From the NCBI GenBank assembly GCA_001724265.1, contig MEDY01000031.1:57150-121149 (forward strand): a stretch of 64,000 nt of DNA, given 5' to 3'. The notes below the pieces were generated by a model. It saw only the letters and a program-made list of their open reading frames with translations. It did not search any database and was not told the origin of the DNA. Shown here in pieces: positions 52,976 through 63,466 of the stretch; position 1 is the stretch's first letter; every line of letters starts with the position of its first letter. Made by a program: the position numbers and the translations under genes. This stretch comes from Rhizaria sp. SCN 62-66 (lineage: Eukaryota; Rhizaria, unplaced).

Positions 52976-54459
52976 CTCTGCAGTCGCTGTCACCGACGCC
53001 GACGCCGGTGATCTCGCTGACGCACCCGCCGCTGGTGACCTTCGACGGCCCGCCGCGGCCCGTCCCGCTGGGCGCCACCGCGGGCTACACAGCCGGCGGA
53101 GTGCCGGGCCAGCTGGCGCTGCCGGCGCAGGCCTCTGGCTCGGGCACGGCCTCGGGCCCGGGCTCGGTGTCGGTATCACCCGCGCTCTCGCCCGCGCATT
53201 CACTCCAGTCGCAACAGCAGTCGAAGCCCCTGTCTGCGGGCCCCACCGGCCCCGGCGCGTCCCCCGCGGGCGGTCTGTTCGGGTCCGCGTCGAGCCTGAG
53301 CGTGCCCCCCTCGGCCACGTCGGCCGGCGGCGGCGGCGGCGGCGGCGTGGCGCCCGCGTTAGGCCCCGGGGGCTCGGCCTCGCTTCACTCGCACTCGCTG
53401 TCAGTCTCGCACCCGCCGCCGCCGGGCGCCCTCGCGCTCGGAGCCACCGGCGCCACCGCCGCGGGCGCAACCATGGGCGCAGCGATGGGCGCGTTTGCGC
53501 GGCAAGGCAGCGGCGCCGCGGGCCCCGTGCCCGGGCTCGGCGCGCAGCGCACGTCCTTGACGCTGCCGCGCGGCGGGTTGGGGCTGAGCCTCGGGCTCGG
53601 GCTCGGCGCCGTCCCCGCCGCGGGCGCCGTGCCCGGCTACGGGCCGCAGCAGATCGCCGTGGGCTACGGCCCGCAGCCGATGTACGTGATGCCCCCCGCG
53701 GTGGCGTCGCGCCACGGGCCCAACTCTGGGCTGGGGCTCACGCACGCGCACAGCCTCGGCCTCGGGCTTACAGGCGGCACCGGCGCGACCGGCGGCGCAA
53801 CCGGCGGCCCCAGCGGACTGCCGGCCGTCGCGGGCGGCGCCAACGCGGGCGGGCCGCTCTCGGTCTCCGCCGACGACGCCGCAGCCGCCGCAGCCGCCGC
53901 GATCGCGATCGGCGGCGCGCCTGGCCCCAAGGGCTCGGTCTCGATCGGCTACGCGGCCGCGCCGGGATTCGCGACAGCGCCGGGTGCCAACGCGGGCCCC
54001 GCGCTGGGCCCCGGGATGGGCGCCGCGCTGCCGGTGGGCGCGGACGTGCTGCTGGTCGAGGACGTGCGCGTGAGCTCCAAGGTGGCCGAGATGGCGCTGC
54101 GGCGCGAGCGCTTCACGACAATGCTGGTCGAATCGGGCGAGGACGCCGTGGCGGCGGCCAAGAGCCGGTCGTTCCGCGTGATCCTGATGGACATCCACTT
54201 GCCTAAGATGTCTGGCATCGAGGCCACGCGCGCGATCCGCGAGGACGAGCAGCGCTGCGGGCGCGCGCCGTGCCTCGTGCTGGCCCTCACTGGTAACGTC
54301 GCCGCCTCGGATCTGCAGACGTACCGTGCCGTCGGCATCGACGGCTGCATCGCCAAAGGCCGCCTGCTCGGAGACGCGCTCAATAAGGCGCTTAAGGCCA
54401 ACCAGGCCTTCCCGGGCAAGTTCGTCTCGATCATCGACAACGACGTCAAGGTCTACTAA
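49545..54459 (+). CDS. Gln-rich response regulator with C-terminal receiver domain and in-frame TAG
   Basis: Exon 1 is 49545-49607 (21 codons). The 142-bp intron begins GTACGT; exon 2 runs 49750-54459 and contains TAG at 51439-51441 (residue 585). The total is about 1,590 residues, stop TAA. The last ~125 residues form a complete receiver: LLVED with acidic Glu1458/Asp1459, phospho-acceptor Asp1502 in ILMDIHLPKMSG, Thr1535 in LALTG, and Lys1557. The protein should therefore accept phosphate from a histidine kinase relay. Upstream, residues ~570-660 look like Gln/Leu-rich coiled coil, and most of the rest is Ser/Gly/Pro/Ala-rich. I recognise no kinase or DNA-binding domain. A C-terminal receiver on a long disordered protein recalls fungal SSK1-like regulators only in layout. 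Confidence 0.88.
52936..52974 (+). repeat. (CAG)13 polyglutamine tract
   Basis: Thirteen uninterrupted CAG codons encode polyglutamine within the disordered part of the response regulator. Pure CAG suggests recent expansion. Confidence 0.95.
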
Positions 54460-56379
54460 GACCTCGCACGGTCGGCCGCGCGGCGGAGCGCGGCAGCAGA
54501 CGCTCGTCTTTATTTGTATTTTCTGATGTTTACTTTACTATGTGTTGTGTGTGTGAACGAACCAGCGAGTTTGGAGGAGAACTGCTTCAATCAGCCTCTC
54601 CCCTCAGCTTCGTCGGTCTCTCCGTCAGATTGCTGTTTGTCTGTCGGTTGCTCAATATCTCTATCCCTCTACTTCTCTTACTTCTCTGACTACTTCCTCG
54701 TTCTCTCATTCGCTCGATTGCTAGCGTGGTTGCGCAGTCGGGCGTCTCGCGGCACTCGGCCATTTGCTGTCGTCATTCCTCGGTAATTCGTGTTGGGTGA
54801 CTGTTCATAGTGCCTTCCTCACACGAGGCGATTCGAATGCGACTTTGGTCGTCAATCTCTTTTTTTTAAACAAAATCATCATAAGTCTCTTATAATTTTT
54901 TAACTCATTTGAATAATCCTTATGCTAAACTGGTTGGCGCTTTTCCTTCGTGTGTCCTGCGATTATCGTTGCTGCAGATCACTCGTTTGCGCGCGCCCTT
55001 TTTATGTTCTCCCGTCTTCATTCCCCCCCAATCTCTCTCGTTTTATCGTTGATTCTCTTTCTTTGTCTTTGTCACATTGTGTCGTTTTGTTGTTTTCCTT
55101 TTTTTGATCCTATCTGCTTTCTTATGTCTCCGCTGTCGCCTCGTGCACACGCAGACTCGGCGCAGCGCCCGTCGCTGCGCTCTTCGTTGTGTTTGCCATG
55201 ACGCGATGTTCGCCGATATCCTCTTTTGATTGGTCCGTTCTGTTCCCTCGCTTCAAGCTTTGATCTCGCTCTCATACGAGCCAAGAGTGTTCGTCCGCAG
55301 CCGGCCCTTTGCCCCCGCGACCCCCCACACTCGCTCACCTTTCGCACGCCCCCCAGTCTCGGGTGCCGTCCTTCTCGCCGTCACGCCTTCTGCTCCGCGC
55401 ACCACCCTGCCACTGCCTCGCCACACCCTGCCACTCTCCGCGCCTCCTGTTGCATGCCCAACCGCCTCGACGTCCCCCGGCCATGCTTGACGCACGCCGC
55501 GCGGGCGACTCTGGCCGGCCTCGCTGCCGCTGGGGCTGCTGCAACTGTTGTTGCTGCTTCTGGGGCTGTGAGTGTGGCTGGCTGCGTGTATGTGAGTGTG
55601 GGACAAGCGCCGACGCCGACACCGACGTCTCTGTCGGGCATGCCTTATGTACATGTACTACTTCACTTCTTTGCGTCGGTATCCTCCACTATTTTTATTT
55701 TTATCGTCAAACGGTAATGAATAGTCAGCTTAACAAAATACACACACATAATCTTATTTCATATCTCCGAATATGCTATTGTTCCAGCAAAGCATCCTTC
55801 AACGATGTCACCAATCAACAATTACGTGGAAAATGCAAGACTTAAAATTGTGTGTATTCTCTATCACTGCGTCTAAACTGACGAGCACAGGTGTCAAGAC
55901 GGTCGGATGTGTGCAGTGCAGAAAGCATCCGGCTATCGAGGACAATCTGCCAGTTCACGGACAACAGCAACTGAAGTGCAGTGGAGCAATAAACGGGACG
56001 GGAAAGGGGAACACAGTCAATCTGCGCGCCTCGTCGTCGTCGAAACAACGAGGCGCACCGCCGCGACAGTCGCGGCCGACGGTCAAACCGCTGGCGAGGG
56101 GATGCACAGCCCCGCGAGTGGCCGGCGCGGCGACAAAGGCGCGCGCTTGAATCAGGTGGCAGTCACTCGCAGGGTGTGGAGTTCGGAAAAGGGCGTTCAA
56201 CAAAATCAAAGTGCAAGGGGCAACGTTGCGAGCTCGGTGCTGGCACAGGCGCAGAGGCAAACGTGAACATGGTCACATGCACAGACATAATAAAAACAGG
56301 AGCAGGGCTGAATGTACACAGGCGCCGCAAATGATGCGACGCGGTGGCGGAGGGAAGTTCCTGGCACGACAAGGCCCGC
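54460..56379. other. Gene-poor 1.9-kb region, pyrimidine-rich
   Basis: This spacer between convergent genes is unusually long. From about 54600 to 55480 the plus strand is rich in C and T, with many TCT/CTT runs. From about 55750 it is mixed. Short ORFs (for example 55226-55717 and 55773-56150) have no GC-rich third-position bias and no recognisable motif. I find no tRNA or other RNA gene I can name. Confidence 0.5.
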
Positions 56380-57564
56380 TTAGAGCTGGGGGATAGTGAT
56401 GCCGCGAGAGAACATGTTGCAAGCCCCGGAAGCAAGGCGGAAGTAGCCCTTCTCGCCCTATTGTAAGGAGAACCAGAAAGGGAATCGGAAAATGTGGAAT
56501 GAATATGAGTGGCTATCAAGGAGACAAAGGTTTAAAGAGAGATCTTGATCAAAAAAAATACGTAACATATAATCGATATTTCAACTATATACAAAAGCAT
56601 TCACACGTACCCACTGCTCGCCCCAGCTGTTGCGGATAATGTAGTAGTTAATGAAATTGTCACCCAGACGCTGGGTCGAGTAGCCGACCGCCGTGACGGC
56701 GTGGTTGGGGCTTTCGCCCTTGCACGCATTGGGGAGAATAATGCCCTCGCGGTAGTGCTGGAGCGCCTCGCCAGCGTAGAGGGCAATGTACGCGGGGTTG
56801 ATGGAGATCAAGGCGAGGAAGTTGTTGTCGTTGCCGGCGGCGTGCGAGAAGGCGCGGATCTTGCCAACGGGCGCGGGGAGTTTCTTGTCGCACTTGCCGA
56901 TCGAGGCCGAGTTGTAAGGCTTCTGGGACTCGAGGTAGTAGCCGGACTTCTTGAGCGCGCCGAACGCGCACGAGTAGGCGCCGCCGCGGCAGCCGCCGCA
57001 GGCGCACTCGGTGAGTGCAGCGGGGGAGATGTAGTCGGCCGCTGGGGAGCCCTTGATGGCGAGCAGCGCCTCGACCGTCGAGGTGCTCGTGTGCGCCCAG
57101 CACGAGCCGCAGGGACCCTGGTGGCGGACGGTGCGCAGGACGCCGGGGGTCGTGCGCCAGTCGAAGCCCTTCTGGAAGTTCTCCTGCATGGCCTCGGCAG
57201 ACTGCTCAGCGGCGTTGAAGTGCCTCATGCCGTTCTCGGCCTCAGAGTCGGCCTCGAGGAACGAGGCCGTGGACCCGTTGTCGCCGGTGTACTTGGCAAT
57301 GAATTCCGCGGTCGTCATGTCGGAGAACTGCGTCGGGGCAAGCGTGTACGTGCGGTTCGCACTACCGTTCAGGGTCGTGATGCGGTCCAGGTTGCGGCGG
57401 AAAACGGCGAGTTTTGCGGCGAACGCGCTCGCAGCGTACGACTTGCGGAACTTGGCGATGTACTGCGTAAAGATCTTCACGTAGTCAGCCTCGGTCGAGC
57501 TCGCATCTACCACGGAGACGGCGAGCAGCGCCACAACGACGAGCACAGTCGCAGAAAGGCGCAT
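56380..57564 (-). CDS. Papain-family (C1A) cysteine protease precursor
   Basis: Exons 56611-57564 and 56380-56457 are split by a 153-bp intron (GTACGT...ATAG) and encode 343 residues, stop TAA. A signal peptide (hydrophobic residues 3-20) is followed by an I29 propeptide (IFTQYIAKFRKSYA; NRTYTLAPTQFSDMT). The mature enzyme begins near FDWRTTPG. Catalytic residues are all present: Gln149 (oxyanion), Cys155 in QGPCGSCW, His288 in NHAVTAVGY and Asn312 in RNSWGEQW. The second exon supplies the family-typical continuation GEKGYFRLASG; without splicing the frame would end in a short unrelated tail. This is a secreted or lysosomal protease of the cathepsin L type. A pyrimidine tract ending CAG lies 7 bp before the ATG. 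Confidence 0.95.
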
Positions 57565-58005
57565 CGTACACTGATTGGCGAGCAAGACGAGTAAGAGAAG
57601 GAGAAAGGGCGAGTAGGTAGAGCCATATATGAGCATTATTGAAGAAATGTAGATAAAAACATAGAGAATCCGTACGTATGTACCAAAATATGTCTGAGAT
57701 ACATCAATACGTCGAGCGACAGAGTCGCCTGACGGGGAGCTAAAAACAAAGGCAGCGTCATGTGCTTGTGAAGCTCTGGTTCCCAATATCAGATCACCAC
57801 GCTGCACAAATCCGACATCGAAGTACATTCAACATAAATCCAAGTACACGCGTTGATTTCAAACCGGATTTAATCGCCTGCAGTTCAAAACACTAATAGC
57901 TCGGTGTGAAATTCGAGTCAACAAAACGCGACGAGACAGACCGACGTGAGGAGGAGGTTTATTTGACTGTGAGAATTTTTACGAACCGGGTCGGTCGATC
58001 GCGGT

Positions 58006-58036
58006 TGTCGGTCGGTCGGTCGGTCAGTCGGTCGGC
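58006..58036. repeat. GGTC tetranucleotide tandem repeat
   Basis: Seven near-perfect copies of GTCG/GGTC, one with a single change (GTCA), are followed directly by a GGCCCGGCCGGCCC palindromic stretch. Confidence 0.85.
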
Positions 58037-58312
58037 CCGGCCGGCCCGCAATTCGGTCATCCCGCTCGAATTGCGTGGGGCATCTTTACACAGGGCACAC
58101 TGCGCCGTAATGGTCGTGGATAGTGCCGGTGTGCAACTTCTGGGTTACACTCAGAGGTAGTTCGGATTTTCTTCAAATGGGAAAGTCTGCAGAAGCGTCT
58201 AGGCGGCAGATTTGCTCCAGAAAAGGGGAGTTTCGGCCGACTGTCGTCCGAACCCGTCGACTCACGACTTGACCAAGACTTGTCTAGCGCTTAATTACGC
58301 GTGACTGCGGAG

Positions 58313-58348
58313 CCACATCGTGATTAGGTTATCCCTGACCTGATGTGG
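58313..58348. repeat. Inverted repeat (hairpin 1)
   Basis: CCACATC (58313-58319) pairs with GATGTGG (58342-58348), and AGGT (58326-58329) with ACCT (58338-58341), leaving a 6-base bulge on one side and an 8-base loop. Confidence 0.6.
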
Positions 58349-58411
58349 GTCATGTTTTGCTGCTAGGTTGGCTGATGTCACTCTTGGCATGACTATCCCC
58401 GCTAAGGTGTC

Positions 58412-58447
58412 ATGTCGTGCCTGAGACTCCGTCTCTCGGCACGACAT
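58412..58447. repeat. Inverted repeat (hairpin 2)
   Basis: A perfect 10-bp stem, ATGTCGTGCC with GGCACGACAT, is capped by a second 5-bp stem, GAGAC with GTCTC, around a TCC loop. Only three unpaired bases separate the stems, so this is a strong hairpin. Confidence 0.8.
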
Positions 58448-58899
58448 TTGCGTGCTTAAAGGTATGTCAATGCAGCCAAATGGTGTACAATTGGGCTCAA
58501 ATGCATTCATTGCTTTACCGCTTGACATGATGATTTACTGTAATCTCGTTAACCTGAATTTTGACAGATGAAAAACAACAACCATTCATACCATACTACT
58601 GACTCAAGCACAACCTCATGTTCCATTCATCTAGATATCCCCGCCCACCTGAACTTCGATCTCACAAATATGTTCCATGTTGTGGACACTCCTCTATTTG
58701 TCGACATCTCCCACTTTAGGCGGCTGACACTGTCAATCAAGATCCATAAAATCGAAATTGTATTGCTGTGTTAACAACTTGCTATCTGGCCCTCAATGTG
58801 GCCCTCATTATTTTGTCGAATCACTCAATACATAGAACACCCTTCACAAATACGTCAGTAAAATCATTCTGGAAAGCAACATACGACAACATCACTTCT

Positions 58900-60406
58900 T
58901 CACTCCGCGCTGTTATCGTCGTCTTTCTTCTCGGCGCTCTTCTCCGCTGCCGCAGCAGTCGCCGCCGCCGGTGCGTGCTCCATGCCGAGGATCTTGTCCG
59001 CGTCGAGCACGAGCGTCAGCGGCGCGTGGTCCGAGATACGCCCGGCCTCGCCGGCGCCGCTGCCCGCGAGGCGCTCGTCCCCGACCGCGACGCCGCGCAG
59101 CGCAGCGCCGGTCAGCGCGGGCGAGAGCAGGAAGTAGTCGATGCGCCAGCCTGCGTTCTTGGCGCGCGCCGCGAAGCGGTGGCCCCAGTACGTGTACCCG
59201 CGCCGCGCGGGGCCCCAATGAGCGCGGAACGCGTCCGTGAGCCCGCCGCGCAGCAGCGCACTGAAGGCCTCGCGCTCGTCGTCCGTGAAGCCCTTGGAGC
59301 TACGAGAGAGAAAATACGCAAAACATAGTACAAGATACAACAGAGTATCCATCAGATCTACAAGATATAAATGCAAAGATAAGCAGCCAACGCATCGTGA
59401 ATAGCAAAATATATCGCGAGAAATGTGGATAGCGCAGTGTGACGTACTTGTGGTTGGTCGACGGCGAGTGGAGGTCGATGGGCCTGTGTGCGACGTTGAG
59501 GTCGCCGCACCACACCACGGGTTTGGCCTCCTGCAGCCGGTTCAGGTACTCGCGCATTGCCGCCTCCCACACGCGCGCGCGGAAGTGCAGGCGCTCGAGC
59601 TTGTCGCCCGCGTTGGGCACGTACGTCCCCACCAGGAAGAACGCGGGGTACTCGACGGTGATCACGCGGCCCTCGCTCGCGTTGATCGCCCAGGCCTCGG
59701 CGTACGCGGCCGCGGAGACGTCGGGCGCCGCCGCGTTGGGTTCAAGCCCCTCACAGCCCGTCTCGTGCGCGATCGCGGGCACGCGCGCCAAGTTCGCGGC
59801 GGGCGGCTTGGCGCGGTTGTCCGCGTCGAAAGGGCGCGGCGCGAGCGAGTCGGTGCACGACACGCGCAGTGGCTTGCCCAGACGGCCGTCCTTGCGCACC
59901 AGCAGCGCCGTGCCCGCGTACCCAGCCGTGGTGCCGCAGTTGTAGTGCACAGCGTAGCCCAGCGTGGCCATGCCCTCGCGCACGCCGACGAACTGCGCCT
60001 CGGTGCCCTTGACCTCCTGCAGCATCACCGCGTCTGGCCGCGGCGCGCGCGCCTTGAGAAACGGCATCAGCTTGTTCTTGACCGCGGCGCGGAGCCCGTT
60101 GACGTTGAAGGTCATGATGTGCACGTCCGACGCGCGCGCGGGCGAGGGCAGCGCGGTGTCGGACTCGTCGACCTCGCCGACGTCGTCCTCCGCGCGCGCG
60201 CCGCCCTTGCGTGCGGGCGACTTAGAGGGCGCGCTGCCCTCCTCGCTGTCGCCCGTCGACACGCGCGCGCGGCCGCGCTTCGCAACGGGGGCCACCACTA
60301 CGTCGTTCGAGTCGCTGGCCGTCTCGGTCTGGGTGGCAGCGGCGGCGGGGGCAGTCGACTTGATCGGCGATGCTGCACGCTTGCGCGGGGATTGGCGTGT
60401 GCTCAT
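58900..60406 (-). CDS. APEX1: ExoIII/APE1-type AP endonuclease
   Basis: Exons 59448-60406 and 58900-59299 are joined over a 148-bp intron (GTACGT...GTAG), giving 452 residues and a TGA stop. A basic, disordered N-terminus (PRKRAASPIK; KRGRARV) could serve as a nuclear signal. The catalytic domain begins near IMTFNVNGLRAA; metal ligand Glu in LQEVKGTE, then GYAGTALL, GTYVPNAG, WCGDLNVAHRPID, RIDYFLLS and the catalytic pair in ISDHAPL are all intact. Across the splice, STNH joins SKGFTDDER, matching the family. The enzyme incises abasic sites in base excision repair. An insertion (about 40 residues, DNA ~59700-59830) enlarges it relative to human APE1. The C-terminal tail is Ala/Lys/acidic. Confidence 0.95.
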
Positions 60407-61007
60407 AAATCCTTGCAGTAAACAAAATCCAATTTAAATCCAAATTTAATCGTAAGATTTGTAATTTGACAAAAGAGTTTCAGTGCATACGACGGATGTT
60501 GCATGTCATTATGCAACTTTAAAGTTACACTGACCTGTGGCGCGAAGCAGACTGGATCGGTGACCTGGCGCTCTCGCTGCTTCACCACAATCAACTGAGG
60601 TGGGTAATCAAATGAAGGATTGTGACGATGCTGACCGCCGTTGAAGAATTCGGTGTCAATTGGAAAAATTAAATACCTGTTTGTCTTCATCCCTTTAATT
60701 GTGAGTGCATTGGTGACCGACTTTCAAATGTACTCGCGCTTTGAAATAACCGTTGAAGGATAAGCACTCAGTCTCGAAGAAACGTGCTGAGTCACTTGTT
60801 TGGACACTCATAGAGGCGTTCAAACGGGATGTACATAACAGCTCCAACAGTATTGACGTCGCTTTAATGTGGCACACCTTGCATTCTCCTGTCTGCTGCT
60901 CACCTTGCTCTTGATCCACCACCTGTACTGTCCTTCGTCCCCTTGCATTGCCTTCGCGTGTCACTCCGCTGCAACACCGCAACGGTCACACACAGCCCCA
61001 GCCCTCA
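60407..61007. other. Divergent intergenic region
   Basis: About 600 bp of AT-rich DNA between the AP endonuclease and OTU gene starts. Short ORFs only. No RNA gene is recognised. Confidence 0.45.
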
Positions 61008-62366
61008 ATGTCGACCGCTGTGCGCATCCAGGTGCGCGGCCCCGACAACGCGCGCCACGTGCTCACGCTGCCCGCGTCTGCGACGTACGCGCAGCTCGTC
61101 ACCGAGGTCACCGCGCTCTTCAGCGGCTCAATCTCCTCCCCGGAACTGCTCGCGGGCTTCCCGCCCGTGGTGCTGCGCGACCCCAGCCCGGCGGGCGCGA
61201 CGCTGCTATCGGCGCTCTCCCCGCCCGTGCGCAACGGCACCTCGCTCACCGTGCAGCAGGCCGAGTCGTCGTCACTGGCCATCGAGGGCGGGTCCTGGGA
61301 CCTGCCGCCCGTCCTTAACGCCTCGGCCTTCGCGCATGCGGGCGGGCGCGGCGCCGTGGTGCGCATCTGCGTGCCCTCGGACAACTCGTGCCTGTTCCAC
61401 GCGGTGAACCTTACGCTGCGCGGGCTGACGCCCTCCCACGCGGCCGCCGATGCGGCCCGCGAGACGATCGCGAACCTGCTGGCGACGGAGCCGACGGTGT
61501 GGACGGCTGAGGTGCTCGGCATGAGCAGCGCGGCCTACCAGCGTCACATCATGCGCTCGGACTCTTGGGGCGGCGCCATTGACTGCGTGCTGCTCGCGCG
61601 CCACTTCCGCGCGGAAATCGTGGTGCTGGACTACTTCAACCTGGCCGAGCACGTCTTCGGCGACGGCGAGGGTTACTCGCGCCGCGTCTACCTGCTCTAC
61701 CGCGACGACGGGCAGCACTCGCACTACGACGCGCTGGCCTTCGCGCCCGCGGGCAGCTCCGCGCTCGAGGACCAGTGGCGCAACGCGCAGTCGGCGCAGG
61801 TGCCGCAGACGTCGACTCCACTCACCGCGGCCGCGGCCTCGCCCACCGGCCGCGGCAACGCCTGCGTCGCCGTGTCGGGCGGCGCGGCGGGCGAGCAGCT
61901 GGCGTTCGCACCGCAGGACCGCGCCGTGTGGGAGGCGATGCGGCGCGCGGCGGAGCAGCTGCACGGCTCGGCCGCCGACCAGGGTCGGTGCCAGCGCGTC
62001 GCGCACTGGCGCAAGGAGCTCCTCGCCGCGCCCGCCAAGCCCGGCGACGCCGCGCGCACCAAGGTTGTCGACGGAAACATCGTCTCCTCTTCGGCGGCTG
62101 CGGGCAGCGCGTCTGCCAAGGCATCGCCCATGATCGCGGCCATGCCCGTGCCCTCCGCAGCGCCCGCGCCCGCGCCTGTGTCGGTGTCCACGGCTTCGTC
62201 GTCATCAGCGTTTTCGTCGTCTTCGTCGTCAGCGTCAGCGAGGTCGCCGTTCGCGTCCCCCATCACGCGCGGCCCAGTGACCACGGTGCCCGTGTCGGCG
62301 CCCGCGTCCTCGACCGCGACTGTGACCAGTTCCAATGCGAGTAGCGGCTCTGGTAGCGGCGTGAGC

Positions 62367-62422
<56 letters not shown>

Positions 62423-63110
62423 TTCCGGGGACGTGTGGGTGTGCGGCACATGCACATACAACAACAAGCCGCTCGTCCCGCAGTGCGGCATGTGTAGCGC
62501 CACAAACCCGGTGTACTTGGCCGCGCTCGAGCACGGTGACGACTTCGCGCGCGCCGGCGACGACGACCACGGAACGCATGCTGCCCATGGTCAGTCCTCC
62601 ACCGTCGGTTCCCGGTCTAATAATAACAACAACGGAGGGGACTACGTGCGGCCGCCGGATGAGACGCGTCGCATGCGCCTCATGGACGACTTCGACTCTG
62701 CGCCCGCGTCGCGGTCCGTCAGTAACGTCAGCAACAGCGGCGCCGGGCACAACAACAACAGCAGGGCGCGCGCGGCGGTGCGGCCGTTCAACTGTGAACG
62801 GTGCACGCTGTTTAACGAGGCCGGCAGCGAGGCCTGCGACGCGTGCGGCTCCGCGCCGCCTGCCGACGCGCTCCCGTAGGCAAGCCCCTCCTCATCAGCA
62901 GCCCGCACTCCCAGCGGCAACGGCGGCAGCGGTGGCGGCGGCAGCGGGGGCTTCATGTCGCAGCTGATGGGCGCGGGGACCATCCCGGACTGGACGTGCG
63001 AGAACTGCCATACTGTGCAGCCGGGGAACATGGCGCGCTGCCGCGCGTGCAACATCCCCAACGAGCAGTTCCTCGCTGCGCAGAACGAGGGCGGCTGCAC
63101 CGTGCAGTGA
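61008..63110 (+). CDS. YOD1: OTU1/YOD1-like deubiquitinase with RanBP2 zinc fingers and in-frame TAG
   Basis: With TAG at 62877-62879 (residue 624) read as sense, the frame runs to TGA at 63108, giving 700 residues. Residues 4-85 form a UBX-like ubiquitin fold, as in YOD1/OTU1. The OTU domain follows, with Asp125 and catalytic Cys128 in PSDNSCLFHAV, then SDSWGGAID and His239 in HSHYDALAF. The C-terminal half has Ser/Ala and Gly-Ala linkers and RanBP2-type fingers: CGTC...CGMC (~479), CERC...CDAC (~598) and, beyond the TAG, WTCENC...CRAC (~662). Such fingers often bind ubiquitin. YOD1 removes ubiquitin from substrates of p97/Cdc48, and the UBX-like region is its p97 contact; classical YOD1 has a C2H2 finger instead, so the RanBP2 fingers are unusual. 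Confidence 0.92.
62370..62422 (+). repeat. GGGCGC hexanucleotide repeat encoding Gly-Ala
   Basis: About eight perfect GGGCGC units in the OTU gene encode an alternating Gly-Ala run just before the first zinc finger. Confidence 0.9.
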
Positions 63111-63466
63111 GCAGTGAGTGAGCGACGACGCGCAGACAACGGAGAGCTCGCGAGCGTGTATATAGTGACTGTGACTGAGACTGGGCTGTGAGGCGACCGG
63201 TGACGAATGTGATTTGTTGTACAGACAAGAAACTAGGGCCGCTGGGTGACGATAATGAAAAGGGCCGAGCCCATTAAGAAATAAAGTATCCTTTAACATG
63301 AAAGCACTCGCATCTCTAGAAAGCTTCCTAGGTCTGAAACGACGACTTGAAAAGAATAGCGACTGCGACATAACTTAAAACACGAGTAATAGTACGGTGG
63401 TATTAACGAGTTATTTAATGGTCCCTGGGTTGTATTTTGTTGTGATGGTAGATGAGTGTTGTGTGC
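63111..63466. other. Intergenic spacer between convergent genes
   Basis: About 355 bp with no coding signal, presumably the two 3' UTRs. Confidence 0.45.

Larger units (their letters stand above)
57565..58899. other. 1.3-kb intergenic region with repeats and hairpins
   Basis: Between the cysteine protease start and the AP endonuclease end (both minus) I find no coding signal. It contains a short GGTC tandem repeat (58006-58036) and two inverted repeats (58313-58348 and 58412-58447) able to form stable hairpins. These could belong to a structured RNA or a decayed mobile element; I recognise neither. Confidence 0.5.

Noticed and set aside
56581-56610. Reading on past the conserved Trp to end the cysteine protease in VRVNAFVYS
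   Set aside because: This crosses a GTACGT donor; splicing to 56457 gives the family-typical GEKGYFRL continuation.
62876-62901. A possible GT...CAG mini-intron around the TAG of the OTU gene
   Set aside because: The candidate lengths, 23 or 26 bases, are not multiples of three and would put the third zinc finger out of frame.
42027-63110. Ordinary stop-codon readthrough as the full explanation of the TAGs
   Set aside because: The three contexts after TAG (CTG, CGC, GCA) share no known readthrough motif, one product would be inactive without the extension, and no gene in the window uses TAG as its end. It remains the main alternative to reassignment.
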